Origin: Arthrobacter sp. MA-N2
Lineage (GTDB): Bacteria > Actinomycetota > Actinomycetes > Actinomycetales > Micrococcaceae
Length of the DNA: 64,000 bases
Assembly (NCBI RefSeq): GCF_000517125.1
Contig: NZ_KI912155.1
Span: 1,964,696-2,028,695, forward strand
Direction: 5' to 3'
Below, piece after piece: positions 1 to 8,285 of this stretch. The translations under genes were made by a program, and so were the position numbers. The stretch's first letter is position 1. Each line of letters begins with the position of its first letter. The notes below the pieces were generated by a model. The model searched no databases, was not told the origin of the DNA, and saw only the letters and a program-made list of their open reading frames with translations.

Positions 1-461
1 AAAGCCTGGAATTGATCGAGCATGTGCGGGAGGTGCTTGCCGAGACCGGAGTGGAGGCGTCCAGCTTGGTCATCGAGCTGACGGAGTCCATGGCGGTAAA
101 TGGCAGCGACATTGACAGATACTCTCTGACCGGCCTTCGGCGCTTGGGCATCCGATTGGAAATCGACGATTTTGGCACCGGCTATTCGTCCATCAGCTAC
201 TTGCGCAGCCTGCCCGTCAACGTGGTCAAGATTGACCGCTCCCTGATTCAGGGCCTGGGTACGGACGACAAGGAACGGGAGTTCGTCGCGGCGGTTCTCC
301 AGCTCATCCATGCGTGTGGAATGCAGGCCGTTGCCGAGGGCATTGAGACGGCAGAGCAGGCAGCCGAGCTTGGCCGCCTGGGCTGCGCCAGCGGTCAAGG
401 ATATTACTTCGGCCGCCCCATGCCACCGGAACAATTCGCGGAACTGCTGCTCGGCACTTGA
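1..461 (+). CDS. EAL-domain (cyclic-di-GMP phosphodiesterase type) protein, 3' end only
   Basis: The gene enters from outside the window; the reading frame is already open at base 3, so the TTG at 12 is not taken as a start. The visible part, about 150 residues, is the C-terminal half of an EAL domain. It shows the VIELTES strand, the DDFGTGYSS loop, VKIDRSLI and AEGIET, which in this family carry metal- and substrate-binding residues for hydrolysis of cyclic di-GMP. The EAL motif itself and any GGDEF or sensor domains lie upstream and cannot be seen. The metal-binding residues of the visible half are present, so an active phosphodiesterase is plausible but unproven. The gene ends 31 bases before a strong hairpin shared with the convergent small gene. 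Confidence 0.9.
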   Translation, partial: SLELIEHVREVLAETGVEASSLVIELTESMAVNGSDIDRYSLTGLRRLGIRLEIDDFGTGYSSISYLRSLPVNVVKIDRSLIQGLGTDDKEREFVAAVLQLIHACGMQAVAEGIETAEQAAELGRLGCASGQGYYFGRPMPPEQFAELLLGT

Positions 462-492
462 GGGCAACTGCTCCGATAATCGCAGGCAGCAG

Positions 493-524
493 AAAGGCAC
501 CGGACCCATTGGTCCGGTGCCTTT
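493..524. terminator. Bidirectional intrinsic terminator between convergent genes
   Basis: A perfect 14-bp inverted repeat (AAAGGCACCGGACC and its complement) flanks a CATT loop. The outer AAA/TTT pairs give a short T-run on both strands. It lies between the end of the EAL gene and the end of the minus-strand repeat-peptide gene, so it can serve both. Confidence 0.85.
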
Positions 525-533
525 CACTTGTAA

Positions 534-815
534 CTAGTTGGAGGGGGTGGAGTTGGGCCACCAGCCGATGGCCTGCGGCGAGCTCTGGGTGGCGGCGTTG
601 GGCCACCAGCCAATGGCCTGAGCCGAGTCTTGGGTGGCGGCGTTGGGCCACCAGCCAATGGCCTGGGTCTGGGTAGCGAAGTTGGGCCACCAGCCAATGG
701 CTATGGACGAATCCTGCGAGGGGCTCTGGCTGCTGGCGGAAACGGCTGCCGAGCCGGTGATTCCGGCGAGCAGGATCGCTGCGGCCGCGAGGAGGGCGGC
801 AATAGTTCTTTTCAT
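534..815 (-). CDS. Small secreted protein with four AIGWWPN repeats (possible multicopy peptide precursor)
   Basis: A 93-residue protein of no family I recognise. Residues 1-27 form a classic Sec signal peptide: basic start MKRT, a hydrophobic core rich in Ala/Leu/Ile, and a likely cut near SAAVSA. The rest is low-complexity Ser/Gln/Ala/Thr with four copies of the heptapeptide AIGWWPN at residues 39-45, 52-58, 67-73 and 82-88, mostly followed by ATQ. The start is supported by AGGAG upstream and by a promoter at 875-903. The layout recalls precursors that carry several copies of one short peptide, as in multicopy pheromone or RiPP precursors, but no maturation enzyme or receptor lies nearby. 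It could instead be a surface or binding protein whose Trp pairs bind glycans. The gene is convincing; the function is unknown. Confidence 0.8.
   Translation of the reverse strand: MKRTIAALLAAAAILLAGITGSAAVSASSQSPSQDSSIAIGWWPNFATQTQAIGWWPNAATQDSAQAIGWWPNAATQSSPQAIGWWPNSTPSN
552..701 (-). repeat. Four direct repeats encoding AIGWWPN
   Basis: The 21-bp cores lie at 552-572, 597-617, 642-662 and 681-701, with spacings of 45, 45 and 39 bases, all multiples of three. Three cores are identical in nucleotides and the fourth differs by one silent base. Spacers differ more than cores, which suggests either recent duplication or selection on the core. Confidence 0.95.
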
Positions 816-874
816 GGAAAGCTCCTGATGCTATGAGACTGATGGGACTGGAGTGAACAATGTGGATCACGCTC

Positions 875-903
875 ATTATAGGAGTAACGACACGCCGTGT
901 CAT
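875..903 (-). promoter_or_regulatory. Near-consensus sigma-70-type promoter of the repeat-peptide gene
   Basis: On the minus strand ATGACA (903-898), a 17-base spacer and TATAAT (880-875) match 11 of 12 consensus positions. The inferred start site near 868 gives a leader of about 53 bases before the ATG at 815. Confidence 0.75.
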
Positions 904-1143
904 CAGCGCTTTGTCCGCATTGATTAGGCCACTCGGGTGAGACCCGTCGCGACGAGCAATGCCGTCCGCCACGTGGAACACATCATCTCCCCGCATCACT
1001 ATCAGTCATCACAAGGCCATTTACGCTGTGGGACTTCTCGATCAACTCGCCGACTTTCCGTCAGCACCCTTCGTTTCCTCGGATAAATAAAAGCAGGTAG
1101 AGCTGTACAAAAAACCAAAACAACCCAAATCCAAGGGAACAAC
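904..1143. other. AT-richer intergenic stretch
   Basis: This gap separates the repeat-peptide promoter from the decayed membrane-protein gene. Base composition shifts toward A/T from about 1080. No credible gene or structure was seen apart from an AAGGGA ribosome-binding-like site at 1133-1138 ahead of the GTG at 1144. Confidence 0.5.
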
Positions 1144-2264
1144 GTGACACCACAGAAAACAGCGAACATTTGCGAGACACGAAGAGGCGCCTGGTGGGGC
1201 CATCGACACTGGCGCGAACCTCGACTGCCACATTGGCTGCGTTTGGACTGCTATTGATTCTGGGGCTACTACGGCTATTCGTCCCCGTTCCCTGCTGGAT
1301 TCGCTGATAACGGGGCAGTGTCGACCTCCAGGTAATCATGGCTGGATATGCGATCTTAGTCACCCTAGTTGCGCAATATTCTTCCAAATTCTAAATTGCC
1401 ATTTGTTTCTGAAATGCTTCGCTAGCATTTTGCTCTTTTTGGTACCGATGGATTCAAATTTTGCCGACTATACCAAGGGTGTTTACGGCGAATTTCCGAC
1501 GCTTGCTGGAATGGCATTGATTGTAATCTTTGGGGTTCTAATTGGCCGTATGGGGTACCAGCAATGGATCGGGACGCTTGCCTTCGCGACCGGCTGCCTC
1601 CCATTGCTCACATCCAAGATTACGTCAATAGCGGTAGTCCTGGCCCTGATAGTTCCCGCGACATGACTTATTAATGGCAATCCCAAGGAGTTTCGATGGA
1701 TCAATCCTTGGGAGGTAATCGCCGTCGGGTTACTTGGGAAGTCGAATGATCCCCCTCCGCAGAAGAGATCGACAAGAACAAGGATCGCATAAATTATGCT
1801 GTAATCCTTCAATTTCTTGCCGCCATCCCGAGCGAGCCATCTCTCTCGCGGAACGTGCCGCCGTCGATTATTGGCAGATCCGCCCAGATTATCTTGGCTC
1901 CTTCGCAAAGGATCCGGACGTTCCACCTGTTACAGTCGATGATCGGCTGACTATTGGCCCGGCGCTCACCCGCCCACTCAGAGGATTCGGGCTTTTCGGG
2001 CTAGTGGCTTCTTGGATAGCTTTCACCATTTTGAGTGTCCGCGGAATTAGGAAGGGCGAACGACATTCGCTCAAGCGCTGCTTTGTTGCCGTTTCTCTTC
2101 TCACGGTCAGCTTTTCATTAGTTCAATTCGGAACCGCTGCTTTTGGTGAAGCTATTGAGAATACAAAACGCATGATTTACGGTATTAAGGCGGGCGCCTT
2201 GGTCATTCCATTGCTATTCTGCTCCGCGATATCCGACTTAAAACCGAAGACTGTCGCCGCCTAG
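1144..2264 (+). pseudogene. Frameshifted multi-span membrane protein
   Basis: Coding-like segments follow one another in different frames. They are GTG at 1144 (start VTPQKTANICETRRG, with AAGGGA upstream), a hydrophobic stretch at 1200-1290 (TLAAFGLLLILGLLRLFVPV), an open stretch at 1403-1666 with MALIVIFGVLIG and IAVVLALIV segments, a soluble stretch at 1765-1880 (EIDKNKDRINYAVILQFLAA), and a C-terminal part to 2264 with three hydrophobic spans. No single frame covers them, and stop codons interrupt each one. The whole reads as one decayed integral membrane protein with at least three frameshifts. Lower GC than its neighbours suggests foreign origin or relaxed selection. The family was not recognised, and sequencing error is an alternative explanation. 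Confidence 0.55.
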
Positions 2265-2437
2265 CCTCGAGCTCTGATTGGGCTTTGCGCAACTCGCCCG
2301 GGTCTTGCGGGGCCTCGCCGGCATCCAGCGGTCAGCAACCACCGAACTCCGACACGGGCACCAAGCAATATCGGCCAAAAGCGTGCTAAATGACAGCCCG
2401 AGTCCGTGACAGAGTGTCTCGGAGACATAATGGAGCT

Positions 2438-3481
2438 ATGCGAGAAAAGAAGGTTGCGCCGTCATACGCTGCCGTGGAGCTGGAGGCGAGGGGCCATCGG
2501 GCCAGCCACGACTTCACCAGGGCCGCCGATGGTGCGCGTTCGGCCGCCGACATTGCCCTGGACGAGGGTGATTCCACAGGGTGGTGGAATATGACGTTCC
2601 TTCAAGCAGAAAATCTTCTCGACGCCGGTGATTTCGCTGAGTGCACCGCCCTGGCGAAATCTCTTTCCGAGGCATCGTTGGCTGCGGCTTCACCGCAACA
2701 CAGGGCCAGGGCCCTCACGATGCTGGCGAACTCCCTGCGAAGCGAGGGTCTCCTGGAGCAAGCCATCGAGACTGCGGCGTCGGCAGTTGGATTGGTCGAT
2801 GACGATGCGGACATGGAAATCGACGTACACGCCCGGCAAGCCCTGATCGCTGCGTTTGGCGAATCCGGCAAACTGGGCGAGGCATGGAAGGAATGTCTGT
2901 CCCTCTCGGCAAGAATCTCCGATGAAATGGATGACCAGTTGGCCGGCAAAGCTTACTGGGTGATCGGCAACGTGGCTTTTCTGGGCGACAAGGTCGGAGA
3001 GGGCCTCCACTACCACGAGCTTGCCGCTGAAACGTTCTCCCCTTCCCGGAACCTTGATGTCTGGGCAAAGTTCAACAAGGCGTCAGCCGCGATGAGACTG
3101 GCGGCGGAAGTGGCAGACGCAGCCACCCTGCGATGCATAGAACGGGCTGAGCTTGCCACGGAAGTTGTCGGAGGCAGCGAGGAAGAAATTCTCCTGCTTC
3201 GGCTCAACCGCGCGCATTGGAATTATTTGGCGGGAGACGCCGCGGCGGCACTCGAGCTGCTGGAGGACATCAAAGGCAACGCCGACCAGCTGCCTTCGCA
3301 GATCGCAGGCGAAATATTTCTCTTGATGGCACGTGCCCAAGCCGAGACCGGCAACCAGGAAGCCGCAAAGGAAAGCCTGGTGGAAGCTGCCCATCGCTTC
3401 GACAAAGCCGGCGCTCCCCAACGTGCCCGGCAAGCCCGCGAGATGCTCTCTCCGGGACCTGACTCGCAGCAAGGCTCCTGA
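2438..3481 (+). CDS. TPR-like helical repeat protein
   Basis: A 347-residue all-helical, soluble protein when read from ATG 2438 (MREKKVAP); an in-frame ATG at 2390 would add 16 residues. GGAG lies just before 2438 but very close, so the start is uncertain. Alanine/leucine-rich helical pairs such as LLDAGDFAECTALAKSLSEA, SEGLLEQAIETAASAVGL and LAGDAAAALELLEDIK resemble divergent tetratricopeptide repeats over most of the length. No signal peptide or membrane span is present. TPR proteins scaffold protein contacts, and in actinobacteria such repeats often follow an XRE helix-turn-helix, which is absent here. Partner and function are unknown. Confidence 0.75.
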   Translation: MREKKVAPSYAAVELEARGHRASHDFTRAADGARSAADIALDEGDSTGWWNMTFLQAENLLDAGDFAECTALAKSLSEASLAAASPQHRARALTMLANSLRSEGLLEQAIETAASAVGLVDDDADMEIDVHARQALIAAFGESGKLGEAWKECLSLSARISDEMDDQLAGKAYWVIGNVAFLGDKVGEGLHYHELAAETFSPSRNLDVWAKFNKASAAMRLAAEVADAATLRCIERAELATEVVGGSEEEILLLRLNRAHWNYLAGDAAAALELLEDIKGNADQLPSQIAGEIFLLMARAQAETGNQEAAKESLVEAAHRFDKAGAPQRARQAREMLSPGPDSQQGS

Positions 3482-3489
3482 TTCCCAAG

Positions 3490-3513
3490 GCTAGGGCCTC
3501 GCGAGGGGCTAGC
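3490..3513. terminator. Hairpin between convergent genes
   Basis: GCTAG and CTAGC flank the inner palindrome CCTCGCGAGG in the 37-base gap between the TPR-like gene and the minus-strand membrane protein. There is no long T-run, so the terminator role is inferred from position. Confidence 0.5.
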
Positions 3514-3518
3514 TTCGG

Positions 3519-4154
3519 TCAGGCGCTCTTTGAACGCCGCCGGCCCAGGAACACTGCCGCGCCACCGGCCAAAAGGCTCAACAGGAACAGCACCCACCCC
3601 ACCACGGTGAGCGTTGACGCCAAAGCCACCTGGCCGGCGTCGGGCGTGGCAGACCCCACGGCGGCGTCAACCGCCACGTTGCTCCACAAACGGACCACCG
3701 CGAACAAAAGTGGAGCAGCCCACAGAACCCACCGCAATGTCTTGCTGGCCACATTGGTGCCGATCAGCAAAAGCCAGGTGAAGCCGAAAATCAACGGAAA
3801 CAGGGTTCCGGCTGTCTTATGGATGTAGCTGAGCTGCCCGCGGGCGTCATCAGTCATCGCGCCGTGCAATTGATGGACGTAGTCGGTGGAAAATCCGCCA
3901 ATGAGGGAATCGGGCATGGCCATGCCACCGGACAACTGGGTCATCTGGTTTAGCGTCAGGAGATGCACGTACCAGAACAGGAAGAGGCTCGCCACAACCC
4001 CGGCAATCACAATGAGGCGCCCATTGTTCTGGGCATTCTCCGGAGACCGCTGCGTGGTGGGATTGATCACCGACGGCAAATGGTGCTGGGGAACGGCAGC
4101 ATTGGCGCCGTGCTTCTTGATGCGTTGCGCTGGGGTCTTGGTCATGCCATCCAT
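3519..4154 (-). CDS. Four-span membrane protein, unknown function
   Basis: A 211-residue protein. The basic N-terminal tail (about 45 residues, KTPAQRIKKHG) is followed by four hydrophobic segments: RLIVIAGVVASLFLFWYVHLL, GTLFPLIFGFTWLLLIGTNVA, LRWVLWAAPLLFAVVRLW and LTVVGWVLFLLSLLAGGAAVF. It ends in RRRSKSA. The predicted loop between spans 1 and 2 (about 60 residues) is probably extracellular. I chose ATG 4154; ATG 4145, three codons later, is equally possible. The gene is divergent from the phosphatase gene with only 24 bases between starts, so the two promoters must overlap. No family was recognised. Confidence 0.75.
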   Translation of the reverse strand: MDGMTKTPAQRIKKHGANAAVPQHHLPSVINPTTQRSPENAQNNGRLIVIAGVVASLFLFWYVHLLTLNQMTQLSGGMAMPDSLIGGFSTDYVHQLHGAMTDDARGQLSYIHKTAGTLFPLIFGFTWLLLIGTNVASKTLRWVLWAAPLLFAVVRLWSNVAVDAAVGSATPDAGQVALASTLTVVGWVLFLLSLLAGGAAVFLGRRRSKSA

Positions 4155-4178
4155 TATCCCGCCCCATAAGCTGGACTC

Positions 4179-5021
4179 ATGACCACTGGCAGGCACTCCG
4201 CCACAGAACTTGATCCCTCGCTCGACGACTACGAACTCGCTACGGCGCTGGTCCGGGAAGCCGGGCAGCTTGCCCTGCTGATGCGGATGGGCGGGCTCCA
4301 AGGAGAACGCAAAACATCTATCTCGGATGTTGTGACCGCCGCCGACCATGCTGCTGAGGCCTATGTCCTGGAGCAACTGCGCCGCTGCCGCCCGGAGGAC
4401 GGCATTCTGGGCGAAGAAGGAAGCTCGGTAGCAGGAAGCAGCGGCCGTACCTGGGTGATCGATCCCGTCGATGGTACCTACAATTTCCTGCAAGGCTCCA
4501 CGTATTGGTGCTCGGCGATCGCCTTGCGGCATGACTTGCCGGCAGCTCATGGAGTGGCCTCGGATCCCGACGTCATCCTCGGCGCCATCTACCAACCGGA
4601 GCTGGACAAGCTCTGGACCGGCGGCGAAGGACACCCCGCCACGCTCAACGGCGAAAGGATAGGGGGACCCTCGGGAGCGCCCCTCAGCGAACTGGGTGCC
4701 GCGACCTATATTCACCCGACGTGGCTCGCCGATCCCCGCGCTGCCATGCCCTGGCACGCGGCCGCGGTGTCCGCCGCCTCGCTGCGCATGTTTGGTTCAG
4801 GCTCTTGCGATCTTGGCCGGGTGGCCGATGGTGAACTGGGCTGCTGGTTCCAACACAGCTGCCCCGAGTGGGACTGGCTCCCCGGCAAAGCGATTGTCCG
4901 CGCGGCAGGCGGGGACACCGCCGTCGTGCGCGTCAACGGCTTGGATTGGTTTATTGCGGGAGGCCCGACGGCGGTGCGTCAGTTGCGCGCGGCGCTCACC
5001 TCGGTACCGCAATTCGCATGA
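4179..5021 (+). CDS. Inositol monophosphatase family phosphatase
   Basis: A 280-residue Mg-dependent phosphatase of the IMPase/FBPase fold. Metal-binding motifs are visible: ILGEEGSS (Glu pair), WVIDPVDGTYNF (the DPxDGT signature) and EWDW near the C-terminus, followed by AGG. The family hydrolyses phosphomonoesters such as inositol-1-phosphate, histidinol-phosphate or PAP. The closest substrate cannot be read from sequence; the isolated location away from his genes argues weakly against HisN, and the iol island lies 6 kb away. The TGA stop sits at the first bases of a 139-bp repeat copy. Confidence 0.85.
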   Translation: MTTGRHSATELDPSLDDYELATALVREAGQLALLMRMGGLQGERKTSISDVVTAADHAAEAYVLEQLRRCRPEDGILGEEGSSVAGSSGRTWVIDPVDGTYNFLQGSTYWCSAIALRHDLPAAHGVASDPDVILGAIYQPELDKLWTGGEGHPATLNGERIGGPSGAPLSELGAATYIHPTWLADPRAAMPWHAAAVSAASLRMFGSGSCDLGRVADGELGCWFQHSCPEWDWLPGKAIVRAAGGDTAVVRVNGLDWFIAGGPTAVRQLRAALTSVPQFA

Positions 5022-5345
5022 GCATGCTCTCCTCCCGAGGCTAGGGGTGGGCATAATGCCGCGGTTCCGCTGAGCATGCGCATTCCTTGGTGCCAGGGGT
5101 GGGCATATTGCTAATGTGTCCGCTGGTTGGAGCAAGGGGTGGACATGTCCCTTGGGGCTGGTGGGGAGTTCGGGCTGGCGTGGGTTTTGGGTGCTGGGCT
5201 CTCTCTTGAGCATGCTCTCCTCCCGAGGCTAGGGGTGGGCATAATGCCGCGGTTCCGCTGAGCATGCGCATTCCTTGGTGTCAGGGGTGGGCATATTGCC
5301 GTTGTGTCCGCTGGTTGGAGCAAGGGGTGGACATGTCCCTTGGGG
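5019..5345. repeat. 139-bp direct duplication
   Basis: Segments 5019-5157 and 5207-5345 are almost identical (offset 188), differing mainly at one C/T and at a five-base stretch (CTAAT versus CCGTT). Each copy carries GAGCATGC, AGGCTAGG, GGTGGGCATA and GGACATGTCC words that recur in palindromic elements elsewhere in this window. The first copy includes the stop codon of the phosphatase gene. The gap 5022-5440 holds nothing else but the pcrA promoter. Confidence 0.9.
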
Positions 5346-5424
5346 TTGGCGGAACGGGACGCGGCATCCTTCATGTGGACCAATCCTGCGCGTCATCCGG
5401 ACATTGAGTGTCGGAGCCACCGCC

Positions 5425-5430
5425 TAGACT
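5425..5430 (+). promoter_or_regulatory. Candidate -10 box for a leaderless pcrA transcript
   Basis: TAGACT lies 10 bases before ATG 5441, which would place the transcription start at or very close to the start codon. No Shine-Dalgarno is seen before this ATG. A TTGAGT 15 bases upstream may act as a weak -35. Confidence 0.4.
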
Positions 5431-5440
5431 GGTAGTCACC

Positions 5441-8002
5441 ATGGATATGTTGTTTGACCCGTACGCGGATGGCCCTTTCAAAGCTGCCAGCAGAGCTGCC
5501 ACCAAGGGCGCTCCGGCGGTGCTTTCGCGCGCCGGAAATGGCCTGCCCGACGTCGGCGGCCACCTTCGGCACAATGCCGAACCGGACGCTCCCGAACCTG
5601 GCAATGCACAGGGCAGCGGCTCTTCCGGCAGCGCGCAGCCCAGGGCCTACCCGGGGCTGCCGTCCGCCGAGGCCTTGCTGCAGGGCTTGAATCCGCAGCA
5701 GGAGGAAGCCGTCAAACATGCCGGCAGTCCATTGCTGATCGTCGCTGGCGCGGGTTCAGGCAAGACCCGTGTCCTGTCCAACCGCATTGCGTACCTGATC
5801 GCCACGGGCCGTGCCCACCACGGCGAGATCCTGGCCATCACCTTCACCAACAAGGCGGCCGCGGAAATGCGGGAACGCATCGAAGCCCTGGTGGGTGCCC
5901 GCGCCAAGTCGATGTGGATTTCCACGTTCCACTCGTCCTGCGTGCGCATCCTGCGGCGCGAAGCCACCAACGTGGGGCTGAACTCCAACTTCTCCATCTA
6001 CGACTCCGCGGACTCGCTGCGGCTCATCACCCTCGTAGCGAAGAACCTGGACCTGGATCCCAAGAAGTTCGCGCCCAAGTCCATCCAGCACAAGATCTCG
6101 GCCCTCAAGAACGAGCTCATCGACGACGACGCGTTTGCGTCGAGCGCCAATTACAACGAACCCTTCGAGCAGGCCGTGGCCGAGGTCTTCAAGGGCTACA
6201 CGCAGCGGCTGCGCCAAGCCAATGCGATGGACTTTGACGACCTCATCGCGCAGACCGTCTACATGTTCCGGGCCTTTCCTGCGCTCGCAGAGTCTTACCG
6301 CCGCCGTTTCCGGCACGTCCTCGTGGACGAATACCAGGACACCAACCATGCCCAGTACGCCTTGGTTCGCGAAATCGTGGGCGAGGGGCCGCACGCCAGC
6401 GAGCTGACCGTCGTCGGCGACTCCGACCAGTCCATCTACGCCTTCCGCGGCGCGGACATCCGTAACATCGTCGAATTCGAAAAGGACTACCCCGAAGCCC
6501 GCACCATCAAGCTGGAGCAGAACTACCGCTCCACCCAGAACATCCTGAGCGCGGCGAACTCCGTTATTTCGCGCAACCCGAACCGTCCGGACAAGAAACT
6601 CTGGACGGCCGAGGGCGACGGCGAGAAGATCATCGGCTACGTGGGGGAGAACGAGCACGACGAAGCCCAGTTCATCGCCAAGGAAATCGACCGGCTCCAG
6701 GACGAGGACGGCCTGCGTCCCGGTGATGTCGCCATCTTCTACCGCACCAACGCGCAGTCGCGCTCCATAGAAGACGTTCTGGTCCGCGTGGGCCTGCCGT
6801 ACAAAGTGGTGGGTGGCACCCGCTTCTACGAACGCAAGGAAATCAAGGACGCCCTCGCGTACCTTCGTGTCCTCGTGAACCCGGACGACGACGTCAATCT
6901 GCGCCGAGTCCTCAACGAACCCAAGCGCGGAATCGGCGATCGTGCCGAGGGTGCCGTGGCGGCGCTGGCAGAGCGTGAGCGCAGTTCCTTCATGGCTGCG
7001 GCCCGCAAGGCAGACCAGGCTCCCGGCATGGCCACCCGCTCCGTGAACGCGGTCCTGGGCTTCGTGAAGCTCCTGGACGACCTGGCCGAGGTGGCATCGG
7101 GTTCCGGAGCCGCCGCCGCTTTGGAAGCCGTCCTGGAACAAACCGGCTACCTCGCCGGGCTCCGCGCCAGCAATGATCCCCAAGACGAATCCCGGGTGGA
7201 AAACCTCGCCGAGCTGGTGGCAGTTGTCCGGGAATACGAGCGCGACAACCCCGAAGGCTCGCTGGGAGAATTCCTGGAGCAGGTCTCCCTCGTGGCCGAC
7301 GCCGACCAGATCCCCGACGCTCCGGAGGGATCCTCCGAGGACGCCGCCGCCGCCGTCGCAGAGGCCAAGCGGATGGGCGTGGTCACGCTCATGACCCTCC
7401 ACACCGCCAAGGGCCTGGAATTCCCTGTGGTCTTCCTGACAGGCATGGAACACGGGCTCTTTCCGCACCAGCGCTCCGCAACGGACCCCAAGGAACTGGC
7501 AGAGGAGCGCCGACTGGCCTATGTGGGCCTCACCCGCGCCCGGAAACGCCTCTATGTGACCCGTTCGGAAGTCCGCAGCATGTGGGGCCAGAGCCAATAC
7601 AACCCCGCGAGCCAATTCCTCGAGGAGATCCCCACCGATCTCGTGGAGTGGAGACGGGAAGGCGCCTCCCGCCAGGTCAGCGGCTGGGGCAACGCACCCA
7701 TTGGTTCGAACCGTTACGGCGGATCCTTCTGGGGGGCGGGCACCTCGCGCGGGGCCGCTCCCAGCGCTACGGCAGGGTTCGACGCCGACGTGCCGGCCGC
7801 CGTCGTCCGCAACCGTGTCCAGCCGCAAAAGGAAGTGGTGGCCGTCAATGTGGGGGACAAAGTGAACCACACGAGCTTCGGCAACGGCACCGTGATCGGC
7901 GTCGAAGGCGCGGGTGACAAGACCGTGGCGAAGGTGAACTTCGACGTCGGGGAGAAGCGCCTGCTGCTGCGTTACGCGCCGCTGACGAAACTGGACTCCT
8001 AA
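5441..8002 (+). CDS. pcrA: UvrD/PcrA-type ATP-dependent DNA helicase
   Basis: An 853-residue superfamily 1A 3'-5' helicase that unwinds DNA in nucleotide excision repair and clears recombinase filaments and replication blocks. The Walker A motif GAGSGKT is at residues 103-109 and DEYQDT at 296-301, with VGDSDQSIYAFRGAD, the QNYRS motif, TLHTAKGLEF and YVGLTRAR in family order. The C-terminal 50 residues (VGDKVNHTSFGNGTVIGVEG) form the Tudor-like RNA-polymerase-binding domain typical of PcrA. The 85-residue N-terminal extension is disordered and variable in actinobacteria. An upstream GTG at 5408 is rejected because the -10-like TAGACT falls after it. Confidence 0.96.
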   Translation: MDMLFDPYADGPFKAASRAATKGAPAVLSRAGNGLPDVGGHLRHNAEPDAPEPGNAQGSGSSGSAQPRAYPGLPSAEALLQGLNPQQEEAVKHAGSPLLIVAGAGSGKTRVLSNRIAYLIATGRAHHGEILAITFTNKAAAEMRERIEALVGARAKSMWISTFHSSCVRILRREATNVGLNSNFSIYDSADSLRLITLVAKNLDLDPKKFAPKSIQHKISALKNELIDDDAFASSANYNEPFEQAVAEVFKGYTQRLRQANAMDFDDLIAQTVYMFRAFPALAESYRRRFRHVLVDEYQDTNHAQYALVREIVGEGPHASELTVVGDSDQSIYAFRGADIRNIVEFEKDYPEARTIKLEQNYRSTQNILSAANSVISRNPNRPDKKLWTAEGDGEKIIGYVGENEHDEAQFIAKEIDRLQDEDGLRPGDVAIFYRTNAQSRSIEDVLVRVGLPYKVVGGTRFYERKEIKDALAYLRVLVNPDDDVNLRRVLNEPKRGIGDRAEGAVAALAERERSSFMAAARKADQAPGMATRSVNAVLGFVKLLDDLAEVASGSGAAAALEAVLEQTGYLAGLRASNDPQDESRVENLAELVAVVREYERDNPEGSLGEFLEQVSLVADADQIPDAPEGSSEDAAAAVAEAKRMGVVTLMTLHTAKGLEFPVVFLTGMEHGLFPHQRSATDPKELAEERRLAYVGLTRARKRLYVTRSEVRSMWGQSQYNPASQFLEEIPTDLVEWRREGASRQVSGWGNAPIGSNRYGGSFWGAGTSRGAAPSATAGFDADVPAAVVRNRVQPQKEVVAVNVGDKVNHTSFGNGTVIGVEGAGDKTVAKVNFDVGEKRLLLRYAPLTKLDS

Positions 8003-8285
8003 AAACCAAGGGGTCCCGTTCGCCTGGCATGTGGCTGGCCGGAGGCTAGGGAAAACCCCGTCGTGCCGCGGTTTTTCTACGGTCGATAGAAGTGTGTGGT
8101 TACTCACTTAACGGGTACTGTAGAACCGGCTAGCCTCCCCGGGGGGCTAAAGTTCGAGAGGAACTTGCGCAATGTGACCGGCTGTCTGACGGCCGTTTGA
8201 TGCGCACCTCTCCGCAGCCGGTTTTCGCGGTCACCGTGGTTTCCGGCTGTACAGAAACTACTTCGACGTAGAAGGACACTAAACC
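8003..8285. other. sucC leader region with alternative hairpins
   Basis: The 283-base gap before sucC has no gene. ACCGGCTG (8177-8184) can pair with CAGCCGGT (8215-8222), while GTGACC (8174-8179) can pair with GGTCAC (8229-8234). The two pairings share bases and so compete. AAGGA lies 10 bases before the GTG start. The structure could be incidental. Confidence 0.4.

Noticed and set aside
5019..5345. CRISPR-like direct repeats
   Set aside because: There are only two copies, each 139 bp, without regular short repeats or spacers and without cas genes.
5756..8107. Long minus-strand frame opposite pcrA, and another at 8130-10445 opposite sucCD
   Set aside because: Both are shadows of conserved genes with all catalytic motifs; they have no start signals of their own.
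8174..8234. Riboswitch in the sucC leader
   Set aside because: Competing hairpins are possible but no known riboswitch motif or conserved loop was recognised, so only the structure is noted.
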